Origin: Hondaea fermentalgiana
Lineage: Eukaryota; Sar; Bigyra; Thraustochytrida; Thraustochytriidae
Direction: 5' to 3'
NCBI GenBank assembly: GCA_014084085.1
Contig: NPFB01000058.1
Coordinates: forward strand, 36,747-70,596
Length of the DNA: 33,850 nucleotides
Shown here: positions 20,032 through 28,459 of the stretch, piece after piece
Layout of the letters: each line of letters starts with the position of its first letter
Position numbering within the stretch: position 1 is the stretch's first letter
Position numbers and translations under genes: made by a program
The notes under the pieces: generated by a model
Databases searched by the model: none
What the model saw: only the letters and a program-made list of their open reading frames with translations
What the model was told of the DNA's origin: nothing

Positions 20032-20422
20032 ATCAGCCAGCTCGAGTCGCGGCCTGCACCGCACCCGCCTTCCAGAACCCACGCCGGCTTCTGCTCCGGC
20101 GTCCGCTCCCCTCGCGCTGCGCCTCGCGCTGCGCCTCGCTCGCGCCCGGCGCGCGTCCCCGCTCTCCGCCCTTCGCCCTTCGCGCGCTCCTCTGCCGCCG
20201 CTGCCGCGCCCACTCGCATCTTTCGCGCTGCCAGTGGCCGCTGTCCGTCGCCTCCCGTTCTCCCCCGCACCCCCGCACCTCCCCACACCCCTCCCTCTGC
20301 TGCGGGCCGAAGACGGCGTGGCCCCACAGCGGGGGTGTGCGCGGCGGCCGCTGCCTCGACCGTATTCGACTTTTATGAGGGCAGCGACGCGCGGCGGTCT
20401 GCGCAGACGGCGCGGCAGACCT

Positions 20423-20472
20423 CAATCGATCAATCGATCAATCGATCAATCGATCGATCGACCGATCGATCG
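20423..20472. repeat. (CAATCGAT)4 octamer array passing into GATC units
   Basis: Four perfect CAATCGAT units at 20423-20454, continued by CGATCGATCG-type sequence. It lies about 330 bp upstream of the ORF1447 start. Translated, it gives the Ser-Ile-Asp-Arg repeats seen in spurious frames. Confidence 0.9.
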
Positions 20473-20798
20473 TCCATCGAGCACGGATACGCGGACTCTG
20501 CCTTCGACCGGCCGGCCGGCCGTCCGATCGATCGATCGTCCCGCGCGGAGACCGGCGGCGGCGGGCGCGAGGCACGCGCGCGCGGCTGCGGCGCGCGGCG
20601 CGCGATCGAGCAGGAGCGGGCGCGCGAGGAGAGCAGGCGGCGGCAAGGAGGAGGGAGCGCGGCGACGACGAGCGCGAAGACGACCAGGAGCAAAAGCTAC
20701 AGGTTCTTTGCGGCAGGGCGGGCGGGGGGGCGGGGCGAGCGAGGACGCGAGCGAGGACGCGAGCGAGCGAAAGAACGAAGAAAGGAATTGCGAACGAC

Positions 20799-23700
20799 AT
20801 GAGTGCGAGCGAGGCGACCATGCCCACGCAGCACCAAGACCGCAACGTGGGTTTTGTTGAAGAGCCCGATTCTTCCTTTCTTAGTTTCTTGGACGGGCTT
20901 CCTGGCCCTTCAATTGATCACGATTCGTCTTCCATTCCTCGAGAGGCTTCGGGCGACGCGCAACATTCCGCACAGGAGCAAAACGGCCAAGTCCAACGGG
21001 TCGACACTGTCCCCGGCGGCGCGCCGGTCCCCGAACTTTTATGCTCGCATTCGGCAGAAGATGGTGATACCAATGCCGACCCGCTTATGATCGAACCTCC
21101 AGGTCCCCAAATTCCTATGGAAAACGCAGCGGACACTGGCATCGTGCCTTCATATGGTGATACCGATGCCGACGATCTCATGTTCGAAGGGCCGGGTGAC
21201 CAGATCCAAACAGGAGACAACGGTATCTATGATGGGGATCACAGTCAGCTTCCCTCGACTCAAGGCGTTCCACCCTACTCCTCTGTTTCTAGAACGCCCT
21301 CAACCCCAAAGGAAAATCCCGTCTCCAATAACTCTAACAATGCGGAGGAATTCAATGCTGCCGGCGAGATGCACACCTTTCAAGATGCGCCTGATATTGC
21401 ACCAACTGCACATCATCCTACCGATGAACTCGCGAATCTCGACTTGTATCGCGCGGGTCAAAATGAAGGCTTCGCAGACGGGACTGTGGATCACGGTGTT
21501 ATGACCAACGCGCAAGTTCCCCGTACACCAGGCGCAGAGACCGAAGCAAGCGAGACGCAAAGAACGGACCCGGGTTCTCCACGTGTCTCCGAACCCGGTG
21601 GAGCGTACAATGATCACTTTCGCACGCACCATTTTCATGCAAACGCAGGCGAAGACGCTCCGCAACCACCGTTCAATTTTCATGATGATGGCGAGGAGAC
21701 CGTTGGCGGCCATGTCGAGGAAAGGCCTCCGAGGACCCCAAGGCAGGAGGACAATGGAAGTGAAAGCTCAGCGGGGCTCCCCGATACGCCTCATTTTGAG
21801 GATCCTATGTGCGAAGCGGAAACATTCTTCAAGTATGTCAATGAGGTCAAGGTGAGGGCAATCGAAGAGCAGTACGATAGAACGCACCAAGACAGAAACC
21901 CTATAGCTGAAAGTCGTCGCCGAGACCTCCACCGCGTGTTAATGCCCATTCTTGCCTTGCTGCAAGATGGAAACGACCAGCGCAATCCTCGTGAGTCATT
22001 TCCTGACATCAGCGATCATCTCAAGTACTACATTGTGCGGTTGGTGTTCGACGCAAATACAAAGGGCGCAGTCCTTCAAAAAATGCGGGAAACCCTTCAA
22101 CCCCCTGAAAAACCTACATCGAAGAGTGCCTTTACACAAGAGGTGGTTCGGGCTCTCGGTGAATTGATCTCCTATCCCATTGCGGCCACTCTTCTAGAGA
22201 GAAAGTGGATCGCTTGGGCAGATCCAGGCGTTCCGGATAGGCAACTTCGCGCGATCGAAGCAGAGGCGGAAAATACGCCCCAGGTGAGAGCCCGGCATGG
22301 TTTTCGGAACGACGGGAATCAATTTGGCGTGGCTAGTGCACTTCTCGGAAAGTACATCCCGTGGAATCCCACGGGAAACGAACAGAGCAACATTTTTAAA
22401 GGTGCTGAAGTGTTCCTCGATTTTGTGAAAACCAAAAAGGGAGCGTCGTGGGATTTACGGGTTATCGCCCGAATTTTGGCAGAGCAGCATCGCCGCAAGC
22501 TGTCAAATCACCTTGCGAAATGGTGCGCGGCCGTGCTGTTTACAAAAGCGGGAGATGTTCTCCCAAAGATGCGCGACGTTCTCAAGGTCTGGCTTGACGA
22601 CATCTTGCCTTTATCACCCAAAGGCAAGAAGAGAGGTCGCGACGGTTCGACAAGCCCATCCTCGTCGGACACCAAGGGTAGTCGATTCGCAAAGCAGGCT
22701 CGTGGAGCCGCCGGGGCAGTCAACAGCGTCTTGAGCCTCCTTCGCAGCTCTGTCTTCCGCCTCTTTAGGAACCTTTATGCCGCCGCGGGCATGGTTCTCT
22801 CACCTTTGACAGGTCTGCTGCCCTCTTCTGTGACAGGCCGCGTGGATCCAAAGGACGCTGCGCGGAAGGCGCTTCGCCCCGAAGGCGCGCAAGGCGTGAG
22901 TTCGGAGTTCCTCGAACTCTTCGGTCGCCTCCTAAGCAGGAGCGATGCACTGGATGACGACGATGGCGACGACAATAACGATGGAGGGAACAAGAGAGAC
23001 GCATTCAAGGCCGGGGCTGTGCTCAGCGAGATTTGTAAGGCTGCTCCGCAGGGATCTTCCGCCGCGAGTCTCAAAGAGTTTGTTTTATCCGAAGCTGGCA
23101 AAGACTTTCGCGAAGAGCTCGTGAGCCTGGCAACAAGTGCTGCTGAGCGGGAGGTTGAGAAGTGGTTTGGTCTTGCAACGAACTTTGTCTGCTATGATCC
23201 CCAAATGCCCTTTGCAAAGGTGTTGGAAGGGCTCACGCTCGCCTCCGGGTCTCGGACGTACTGGTGGATTGATATTTTCTCCAATTTCGTTGGTTCACAG
23301 AGCAAGGCCAACGCCTCAACTCGAATGACATCTTCGGATGCTGTTCGTGCCACCGATAACTTTACGATTGTTATCGACAAGTGGCAGGACCCGGCCGTCG
23401 GTCGTCTCGAGTCATGTCGTCATGAAATTGCACTCGCCGTTGACGAGCGCAAGCCGCTGCGCGTTGCCATGTCGCAAGGGGTACGCAGGGAACTCGATCG
23501 CTTCAGTAGGGCATGTATGAGTGCCAAGAATGAAGAAAAGGAGGAAGGAAAAGAAGATGACGATGGCCAGGGCCCGGGGCAAGACGATGCGGACGTTGAC
23601 GCTGACTTTGACGAGCTGGGCACCTCTCTTGGCGCTCATGGCAAGCGCCTGGTCGAAAGCAAGTCGGCGACGAAGCAAGTTGACCTGAAAACACGTCTCG

Positions 23701-25142
23701 CAATCATCTCCGTCGTCCTTGAACCTGCGATGGAAATGATTCGCCAACACAAGGGCAACGTAGATCCTTCAAGGATGCTCAATGCGATCGAGGCTAACGT
23801 CGTCAAGGGAAATCTGGATGTGGTGGACGCCGCCAACGCCTTTGTGGCCCTTGCACCAGCCTACGTTATCCAAGGAAAGACGGAAGAAGGCATTCGAATG
23901 CTTCGGCGCATTATGGACCGAGTAGGCGCGGAGTTGCGCGCTGAAGACCGCCCGTCGCGCAGACGCCTCGCCGACCTCGAGAACGTCTTGGGTCGGGCTC
24001 TCTTCAGTATCGGCCGCTTTTACTGCGACTCCTTCAGCGGGGATGAGACGGTTGCTTGCGCTGATCTCTGCTGCGATGAGGCGATCGCGATTTTGCGCCG
24101 ATGCGACGACCCTCTCCTTGCCAAGGCACAGTACGTCTTGGCGCGTACCCTGGTGAACTGTCACATGTCCATCACAACGCTTTCGAGTCGCGAGAGGGAG
24201 CCGGACGTACAGAAATCAGAGAAGGCGCTCGACGAGGCGATTCGCAAAATGGAGGAGGACAAGGTCCTTCAACCTGATCTTGGCGCGCTCTACGTGCATC
24301 GTGCCAAGCTTCTCGATCTCAAGAACGCCGACCCGGCCGAGGTCGAAGCGGACTTTGAGAGAGCCCTTGAGGTTCAGGTCGAGCTTTACGGCCCAATGGA
24401 CCCGCGCGTCGCGCTCACTACGAAATGCCGCGGCCAGAGCTGGTACTGGCGAGGCAAGTACGAGAAGGCACTCTTTCATTGGGGCCAGGCGTTTCCGAGG
24501 ATTTGCGATGGATACAAGATGCAGTCAATCTCAGCCTTTCACGTCTTCAAGATCTTTTACTTCACGGCCATGGCCTTTGACAAGCTGCGCCAGGAGAAAC
24601 CGGAGATGGCCAACCAGGAGATGGACTTTGTCAAGGTCACGGCCGAAAAATACTTTGTGGAGCTCCGCGAAAAGCTGCGCAAAAACCTTGAAGGCAGTTA
24701 CCCCACAGAGGCGCGCCGCTGCGACGAGGTTGGCTACGATTGGGTTGCCTCCGCGCTGCGGCGCGTCCTCGTCATCGACGCTGACGAGACGCGAGCCGCG
24801 CAGCTCGAGAAAGCGCTTGTTGTTTCGGATAATGTTGACGTCGTCAAAGACGTGGAGGCGGCCCAAGTCAATCTCCAGAAGCACGTGTACGCCATCGTCT
24901 TTGCAGCAGGCGGTGAGAACGTATTGACCGAGACGGACTTGGCTCTGGAGCCAACTCCGGCCGTCATTGATGGCACCAAGCGCCATCGCCCCCAATTCTA
25001 TCGATATGGGAACAGCGCTGAGGGTGCCGAGTTGCACGACGTCGATAGTCTGCTGGATCTCACCAAGGAGACCTTTGCGACCATGTCGCAGCGTCTCACT
25101 CAAGGCTTGGTCCCGGTTCCCGCGCCCGCGTTGACTTCCTAG
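20799..25142 (+). CDS. ORF1447: diverged long-form paralogue of ORF1552
   Basis: A 1447-residue intronless frame; the ATG has G at -3. Order: acidic polar N-terminus (1-335) with FLSFLDGL near the start and a duplicated 31-residue acidic unit (GDT-N/D-AD-P/D-LM); N-module about 335-432; W-module about 444-585 ending HLAKWCAAVLF; basic GKKRGR at about 608-613; a hydrophobic, Arg-spaced segment about 640-678 that looks amphipathic rather than clearly transmembrane; helical region from 699; TIR-like domain about 785-895; TPR-like repeats about 1000-1240; REC-like domain about 1320-1440. WFGLATNFV, YWWIDIFSN, YGPMDPR and RVLVID align with ORF1552. Key residues differ: CHAW is replaced by CYDP, and the candidate phospho-acceptor Asp by G1371. 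C873 and E876 of the SWCxxE-type motif remain, without the Trp. This suggests a related scaffold or regulatory partner with reduced catalytic or phosphorylation capacity. Confidence 0.9.
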   Translation: MSASEATMPTQHQDRNVGFVEEPDSSFLSFLDGLPGPSIDHDSSSIPREASGDAQHSAQEQNGQVQRVDTVPGGAPVPELLCSHSAEDGDTNADPLMIEPPGPQIPMENAADTGIVPSYGDTDADDLMFEGPGDQIQTGDNGIYDGDHSQLPSTQGVPPYSSVSRTPSTPKENPVSNNSNNAEEFNAAGEMHTFQDAPDIAPTAHHPTDELANLDLYRAGQNEGFADGTVDHGVMTNAQVPRTPGAETEASETQRTDPGSPRVSEPGGAYNDHFRTHHFHANAGEDAPQPPFNFHDDGEETVGGHVEERPPRTPRQEDNGSESSAGLPDTPHFEDPMCEAETFFKYVNEVKVRAIEEQYDRTHQDRNPIAESRRRDLHRVLMPILALLQDGNDQRNPRESFPDISDHLKYYIVRLVFDANTKGAVLQKMRETLQPPEKPTSKSAFTQEVVRALGELISYPIAATLLERKWIAWADPGVPDRQLRAIEAEAENTPQVRARHGFRNDGNQFGVASALLGKYIPWNPTGNEQSNIFKGAEVFLDFVKTKKGASWDLRVIARILAEQHRRKLSNHLAKWCAAVLFTKAGDVLPKMRDVLKVWLDDILPLSPKGKKRGRDGSTSPSSSDTKGSRFAKQARGAAGAVNSVLSLLRSSVFRLFRNLYAAAGMVLSPLTGLLPSSVTGRVDPKDAARKALRPEGAQGVSSEFLELFGRLLSRSDALDDDDGDDNNDGGNKRDAFKAGAVLSEICKAAPQGSSAASLKEFVLSEAGKDFREELVSLATSAAEREVEKWFGLATNFVCYDPQMPFAKVLEGLTLASGSRTYWWIDIFSNFVGSQSKANASTRMTSSDAVRATDNFTIVIDKWQDPAVGRLESCRHEIALAVDERKPLRVAMSQGVRRELDRFSRACMSAKNEEKEEGKEDDDGQGPGQDDADVDADFDELGTSLGAHGKRLVESKSATKQVDLKTRLAIISVVLEPAMEMIRQHKGNVDPSRMLNAIEANVVKGNLDVVDAANAFVALAPAYVIQGKTEEGIRMLRRIMDRVGAELRAEDRPSRRRLADLENVLGRALFSIGRFYCDSFSGDETVACADLCCDEAIAILRRCDDPLLAKAQYVLARTLVNCHMSITTLSSREREPDVQKSEKALDEAIRKMEEDKVLQPDLGALYVHRAKLLDLKNADPAEVEADFERALEVQVELYGPMDPRVALTTKCRGQSWYWRGKYEKALFHWGQAFPRICDGYKMQSISAFHVFKIFYFTAMAFDKLRQEKPEMANQEMDFVKVTAEKYFVELREKLRKNLEGSYPTEARRCDEVGYDWVASALRRVLVIDADETRAAQLEKALVVSDNVDVVKDVEAAQVNLQKHVYAIVFAAGGENVLTETDLALEPTPAVIDGTKRHRPQFYRYGNSAEGAELHDVDSLLDLTKETFATMSQRLTQGLVPVPAPALTS

Positions 25143-25214
25143 AGTGGCCGCCAGAAGGATTCCGACTCAGCAGCAGAGCGCACAGCGCACGGGAGGGATG
25201 TCGATCGATCGAGT

Positions 25215-25270
25215 GAAAGACTCATTGTCGCCATTGATCGATCAAGAGAGAGACTCATTGTTGCCACTGA
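25215..25270. repeat. 33-bp-offset direct repeat after ORF1447
   Basis: A 23-base block beginning GAAAGACTCATTG at 25215-25237 recurs as GAGAGACTCATTG at 25248-25270 with few differences. Both are preceded by GATCGATC-type sequence. It probably lies in the 3' UTR of ORF1447. Confidence 0.75.
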
Positions 25271-25397
25271 GCGAGTGACTTATGGTCGCCGTCGCTGTTG
25301 ATGCGCATCGTCATGCGGCGTAAGCCATGGACGCGCGCGGGAAGAAGAAAAAGAGGATCCCGGTCGAGCCGTTGCCGCTTCTTCCTCCGAGGCTCCT

Positions 25398-25481
25398 GCA
25401 CTTTTCGTGACACTCGGGTTCCTCCGGCTCGGCAAGTGGGCACTTTTCATGACATGCAGGTTCTTCCAGTTCTACTCGTCG
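25398..25481. repeat. Diverged 42-bp tandem repeat
   Basis: Two adjacent 42-base units (25398-25439 and 25440-25481) both begin GCACTTTTC and share most of the first 33 positions. On the minus strand they encode two copies of a Glu-Pro/Cys-His-Glu-Lys-Cys peptide within an otherwise unconvincing frame. Confidence 0.7.
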
Positions 25482-26170
25482 AGAACCGTCACCCGTGCAG
25501 GCTCGAACGCTGCCTGCGGCCGCGGAGCTGGAAGAGGAGGCAGGGGCTGTGACACGAAAATCGACCTCCCGGCCACGGCTCCTACGCTGGCTCGCACTCT
25601 TTCGATCGTTCTCCGCTCGCTCTCCGTGCGAAAAGAAAGATGAAATAACAAGTGAATCAACAAATGAATGAATGTAAGAATGTAAGAATGCACGCTCTCG
25701 CAAGTGGATCATGCGCTAGCTCGCGTTCCGGTCGTTGTGCAACCAGCCAGCCAGCCATGCAAGCAACGACCGGCTTCTTCCCCGCGCATATAACTGACTG
25801 ACCGCGGAGACAAGGCTGTGTCACGATTTTGCGCGCGAGGTTCCACCCGCCAACAAGAGGAGAGAAAAAGTAAAAGAAAAAAATCGAACGAGAACGCACC
25901 ACCCACCGGCCGGCTGCCCGAGCCCATCGCCAGTGCCAGCGCACGTAGCAAACCGAAAGGTCGCCAAAGCGTTCGCGAAGCTCGCTTTCTTTCTCTCTCT
26001 GGCACTCGCTGCCGCGGCCGCGCAGTGAGCGATCGTGGCGTGAAGTTCACTTTATTATACAAGTTGATGTTCGCGCAGTGAAGAGAAGCCTTTTTTTCCA
26101 CTTTCAACTTCTTTCTTCTCCAATTGTAAACATAAAATAAAAGCTCTTTCTGCGACTTCTTCCAGCACGT

Positions 26171-26174
26171 TCTC

Positions 26175-26234
<60 letters not shown>

Positions 26235-26247
26235 TTCTCTCTCTCCC
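26171..26247. repeat. (CT)n microsatellite
   Basis: An almost pure CT dinucleotide tract, uninterrupted for about 45 bases and extended by CTTT variants, ending about 240 bp upstream of the ORF419 ATG. It may act as a polypyrimidine promoter or leader element, and is likely to vary in length between strains. Confidence 0.95.
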
Positions 26248-26485
26248 TTGGAAGCGGGTTCTTCTTCTTCTTTCGTCTTCTTCTTGCTCCTTCTTCTTTC
26301 TTACCCTGTATCCAGCACAGCGCTCTCAACCGGCGGACGAGGCGGGCGCGCCGGGCAGGCGAGCGAGCAAACCCCTTCCGCGCCGAGGTCCAGCTGCCCG
26401 CGGGCTGGCCGGTGGCTCGCTTGCTCGCTTGCTCGCTCGCTCGCGCGAGTGAGCGAGTGGGACGCGCTGCGGCGAGGACGTGAGA

Positions 26486-27745
26486 ATGGAGGAGCACCGC
26501 GTGCACAACGAGGAGGAGAACGAAGTGCGCGGGTTCGGGATGGACTTCTTCGCTGTAGAGGGACTCCAGCAGCACGGCGAGGCGTACCTTGAGCAGCAGC
26601 GGCACCCGGGTGAGCGACGTGTGCCCGCGAGCACGAGTAGCGAAGGTGCGACTGGGGCAGCTGCTGCTTCTACTGGCGGCAGCGGCGGAGGAGGAGAGCA
26701 CGAGACGGACGTCTCGCACAGATTTTTTGACACTAGTCTCAATAGAATTCTGGCGCTTCGAGACGGAAAGCTCACGAGCGAGCCGACGCGAGGACGGAGC
26801 GAATCGCTCAAGGCGCTGGTGAAGAACGTCGCGCTGATCTTGACATCGCTGCGAGCCGGAGACACCGCACACGCAGTTAATGAAGGCCCTTTCATTGTCC
26901 CCGAGACCTTGAAGGTATCGATCCATCATCTCGTTTTCAAGGCCAAGAAAAGCTCGTCAGAGAACCTGGCGGAAAGCTTGCAGAGTCTAGCTGAGCCCTG
27001 GTTGCCGCGACGCTCCTCGCACTCGCAAATGACAACGGCGGCACCGTCATCGGCGACTTCGCCGTCGCCATCTGCGTCGCCATTCGCGCCCACATCTTCG
27101 CCGCCATTCGCGCCCACATCTTCGCCGCCATTCGCGCCCACATCTTCGCCGCCGCACTATTCTAGGACCGCGTCACCTTCGCCATCGTCCAGGCATGGCC
27201 GAGGACAGTCTTCTTCTGCAAACGATCTCGGAAATCCATGGCAACTCGAGGTTTTGCGTGATCTTTACGAGCTCTCGATCCACCCGGAATATAAGACTAC
27301 ATGGCTGGGTCGAGGCTTGCCTCGTTTCCAGGATAGCATGAACACATGCCACAGGCGGCAAGATGCTCAAATCTACACCAAGACGCGCGGCCTCCTCGGA
27401 GCGCTCACAAGCGAATTTCGCCAGGACAAGTCTATTGAAGATCTCAAGGACACTGTCAGAGTTTACATGCTTCAAATCAACTGTGCGCAAGTCCTCTACA
27501 AGCTGGCGTATCTCTTAGTTGTGGACGGCAACAGCCTCGTTTTGAAGCAGTTCACGCAATTCTGCGCAGCTGTCCTCTTTGAGCAATATAACAAGGCTTG
27601 TGTAAATCCGCTTAAGGCCATCATCGAATATGGCGGAAAACGTAATGCTCCGGAGGGATTCCGAGCAGCGGACTCAGGTCGACCAGGCAAGCGCTCGCGG
27701 CTCCGCGTCACTACTTCCGATTCCATGGACAGTGTTTTATCATAG
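26486..27745 (+). CDS. ORF419: second short-form member of the N-module/W-module family
   Basis: 419 residues from the ATG at 26486 (A at -3), preferred over an upstream in-frame GTG. The N-terminus is acidic with the aromatic motif GFGMDFFAVEGL at about 17-28, like the tails of the other members. The N-module lies at about 74-170 and opens VSHRFFDTSLNRIL. A Ser/Pro-rich linker carries three identical PPFAPTSS units (27080-27151). The W-module at about 250-376 opens NPWQLEVLRDLYEL, reaches the conserved Trp in YKTTWLGRGLP, and closes FTQFCAAVLFEQY; this aligns well with ORF1552. The tail ends in GKRSRLR at about 400-406, a likely nuclear signal, and stops there. None of the membrane, TIR-like, TPR or receiver domains is present, and I found no decayed remains of them downstream. 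It is probably a soluble, possibly nuclear, partner of the long forms; that role is inferred. Confidence 0.88.
   Translation: MEEHRVHNEEENEVRGFGMDFFAVEGLQQHGEAYLEQQRHPGERRVPASTSSEGATGAAAASTGGSGGGGEHETDVSHRFFDTSLNRILALRDGKLTSEPTRGRSESLKALVKNVALILTSLRAGDTAHAVNEGPFIVPETLKVSIHHLVFKAKKSSSENLAESLQSLAEPWLPRRSSHSQMTTAAPSSATSPSPSASPFAPTSSPPFAPTSSPPFAPTSSPPHYSRTASPSPSSRHGRGQSSSANDLGNPWQLEVLRDLYELSIHPEYKTTWLGRGLPRFQDSMNTCHRRQDAQIYTKTRGLLGALTSEFRQDKSIEDLKDTVRVYMLQINCAQVLYKLAYLLVVDGNSLVLKQFTQFCAAVLFEQYNKACVNPLKAIIEYGGKRNAPEGFRAADSGRPGKRSRLRVTTSDSMDSVLS
27080..27151 (+). repeat. Three perfect 24-bp in-frame repeats
   Basis: Units at 27080-27103, 27104-27127 and 27128-27151 are identical at the nucleotide level, encoding PPFAPTSS three times in the ORF419 linker. 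Perfect identity indicates recent expansion or conversion, and copy number may vary. Confidence 0.95.
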
Positions 27746-28441
27746 TCGTGGGTTCTTTGCATCTTCGAACGTGCGACCAACCCAGGAGAGTGCCGTCTGC
27801 AGAACAAGAGAAAACAAACTAAAGAACTAGCGGAATCATCCGCTCACCCACCCACTCACCTGATTTCGGGGAGCGAAAAGAGGCTCCGCACACCCATGTT
27901 TTGATGATCAAATTTTGACAATGATATGACATACTAGACAGAGAGAAGGAGAGAGAGGGAGAGAGCATGGAAGGAGCGTGCGCATGCGAAAAGTTGTGGT
28001 CTTGTTTGCGCTGACTAATGCATTTCCCACCATGCGTGAGAATGGCGAGAGCAAGGTTTTCTTTCCAAGTCGCCGTGGCCTGGAGTTTTTGGTGTTTCGA
28101 AAGCGGGGCAGACAAGCCTTCCTTTTTGGAGACGTCTAGATTGTGGGAGGAAATGAAACGGAAACCAATGAGCATCAAGAGCAGCAGGGCAGCTCGCCAG
28201 GGCGACAAAATGATTGAAAGCGAAAGTGTTGCACCAGAAGGGTAAAAAAAAAAGAAAAAAGCTGAGGGTCACCTCTTAAGGGTTTGTGAGAGCACGCGCG
28301 AGGCGAGTATTGATTGGACCGTCAAAGCGCCGGAGAGGCAGGAAGACGCTTAGAGCCAGCCAATTTGCGGGAGGTCCTTCTCTCGCATCAGGAAACATCT
28401 CATTCCTTTGGCTAGGGGATGATGAAAAGGCTGTAATAGCT

Positions 28442-28459
28442 AGCTAGCTGCAGCTAGCT
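28442..28459. repeat. Perfect 18-bp palindrome
   Basis: AGCTAGCTGCAGCTAGCT is its own reverse complement, with no spacer. It uses the same AGCT/CAGC words as the 22-bp palindrome at 2339-2360. Confidence 0.85.

Larger units (their letters stand above)
19785..20798. promoter_or_regulatory. ORF1552-ORF1447 intergenic region with two hairpins
   Basis: 1.0 kb holding the 3' end of ORF1552 and the promoter of ORF1447. It contains a GC-rich inverted repeat (19952-19977), an AT-rich inverted repeat (20001-20031) and an octamer array (20423-20472). The stretch from 20040 to 20798 is open in several frames on both strands with Arg/Ala/Ser/Asp-rich translations, which I regard as non-coding. No TATA-like or other core promoter was identified with confidence. 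Confidence 0.5.
25143..26485. promoter_or_regulatory. ORF1447-ORF419 intergenic region
   Basis: 1.34 kb holding the 3' end of ORF1447 and the promoter of ORF419. It contains two small diverged direct repeats (25215-25270 and 25398-25481), a long CT tract (26171-26247) and a GCTC/GCTT array (about 26414-26460) ending just before the gene. The long minus-strand frame across the CT tract translates to Arg-Glu repeats and is not credible. Confidence 0.5.

Noticed and set aside
19305..20327. 340-codon minus-strand frame
   Set aside because: Antisense to the REC-like end of ORF1552 and running into GC-rich spacer. No conserved features.
20423..20472. Tandem array considered as a possible CRISPR-like structure
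   Set aside because: Units are contiguous octamers without spacers in eukaryotic DNA, so this is a plain microsatellite.
20000..20860. 286-codon plus-strand frame upstream of ORF1447
   Set aside because: Composed of Arg/Ala/Pro and Ser-Ile-Asp-Arg repeats from the octamer array, and it overlaps the start of ORF1447 in another frame.
25311..25712. Minus-strand frame with two Cys-His-Glu-Lys-Cys peptides, resembling a small metal-binding protein
   Set aside because: The peptide repeat comes from a 42-bp tandem duplication, and the rest of the frame is low-complexity. No second line of evidence for coding.
25709..26929. 406-codon minus-strand frame
   Set aside because: Its centre is an Arg-Glu repeat read from the CT microsatellite, and it overlaps the start of the better supported ORF419.
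28015..28272. Small frames on both strands downstream of ORF419, tested as remains of a long-form C-terminal half
   Set aside because: No resemblance to the TIR-like, TPR-like or REC-like segments of ORF1552 or ORF1447 in any frame.
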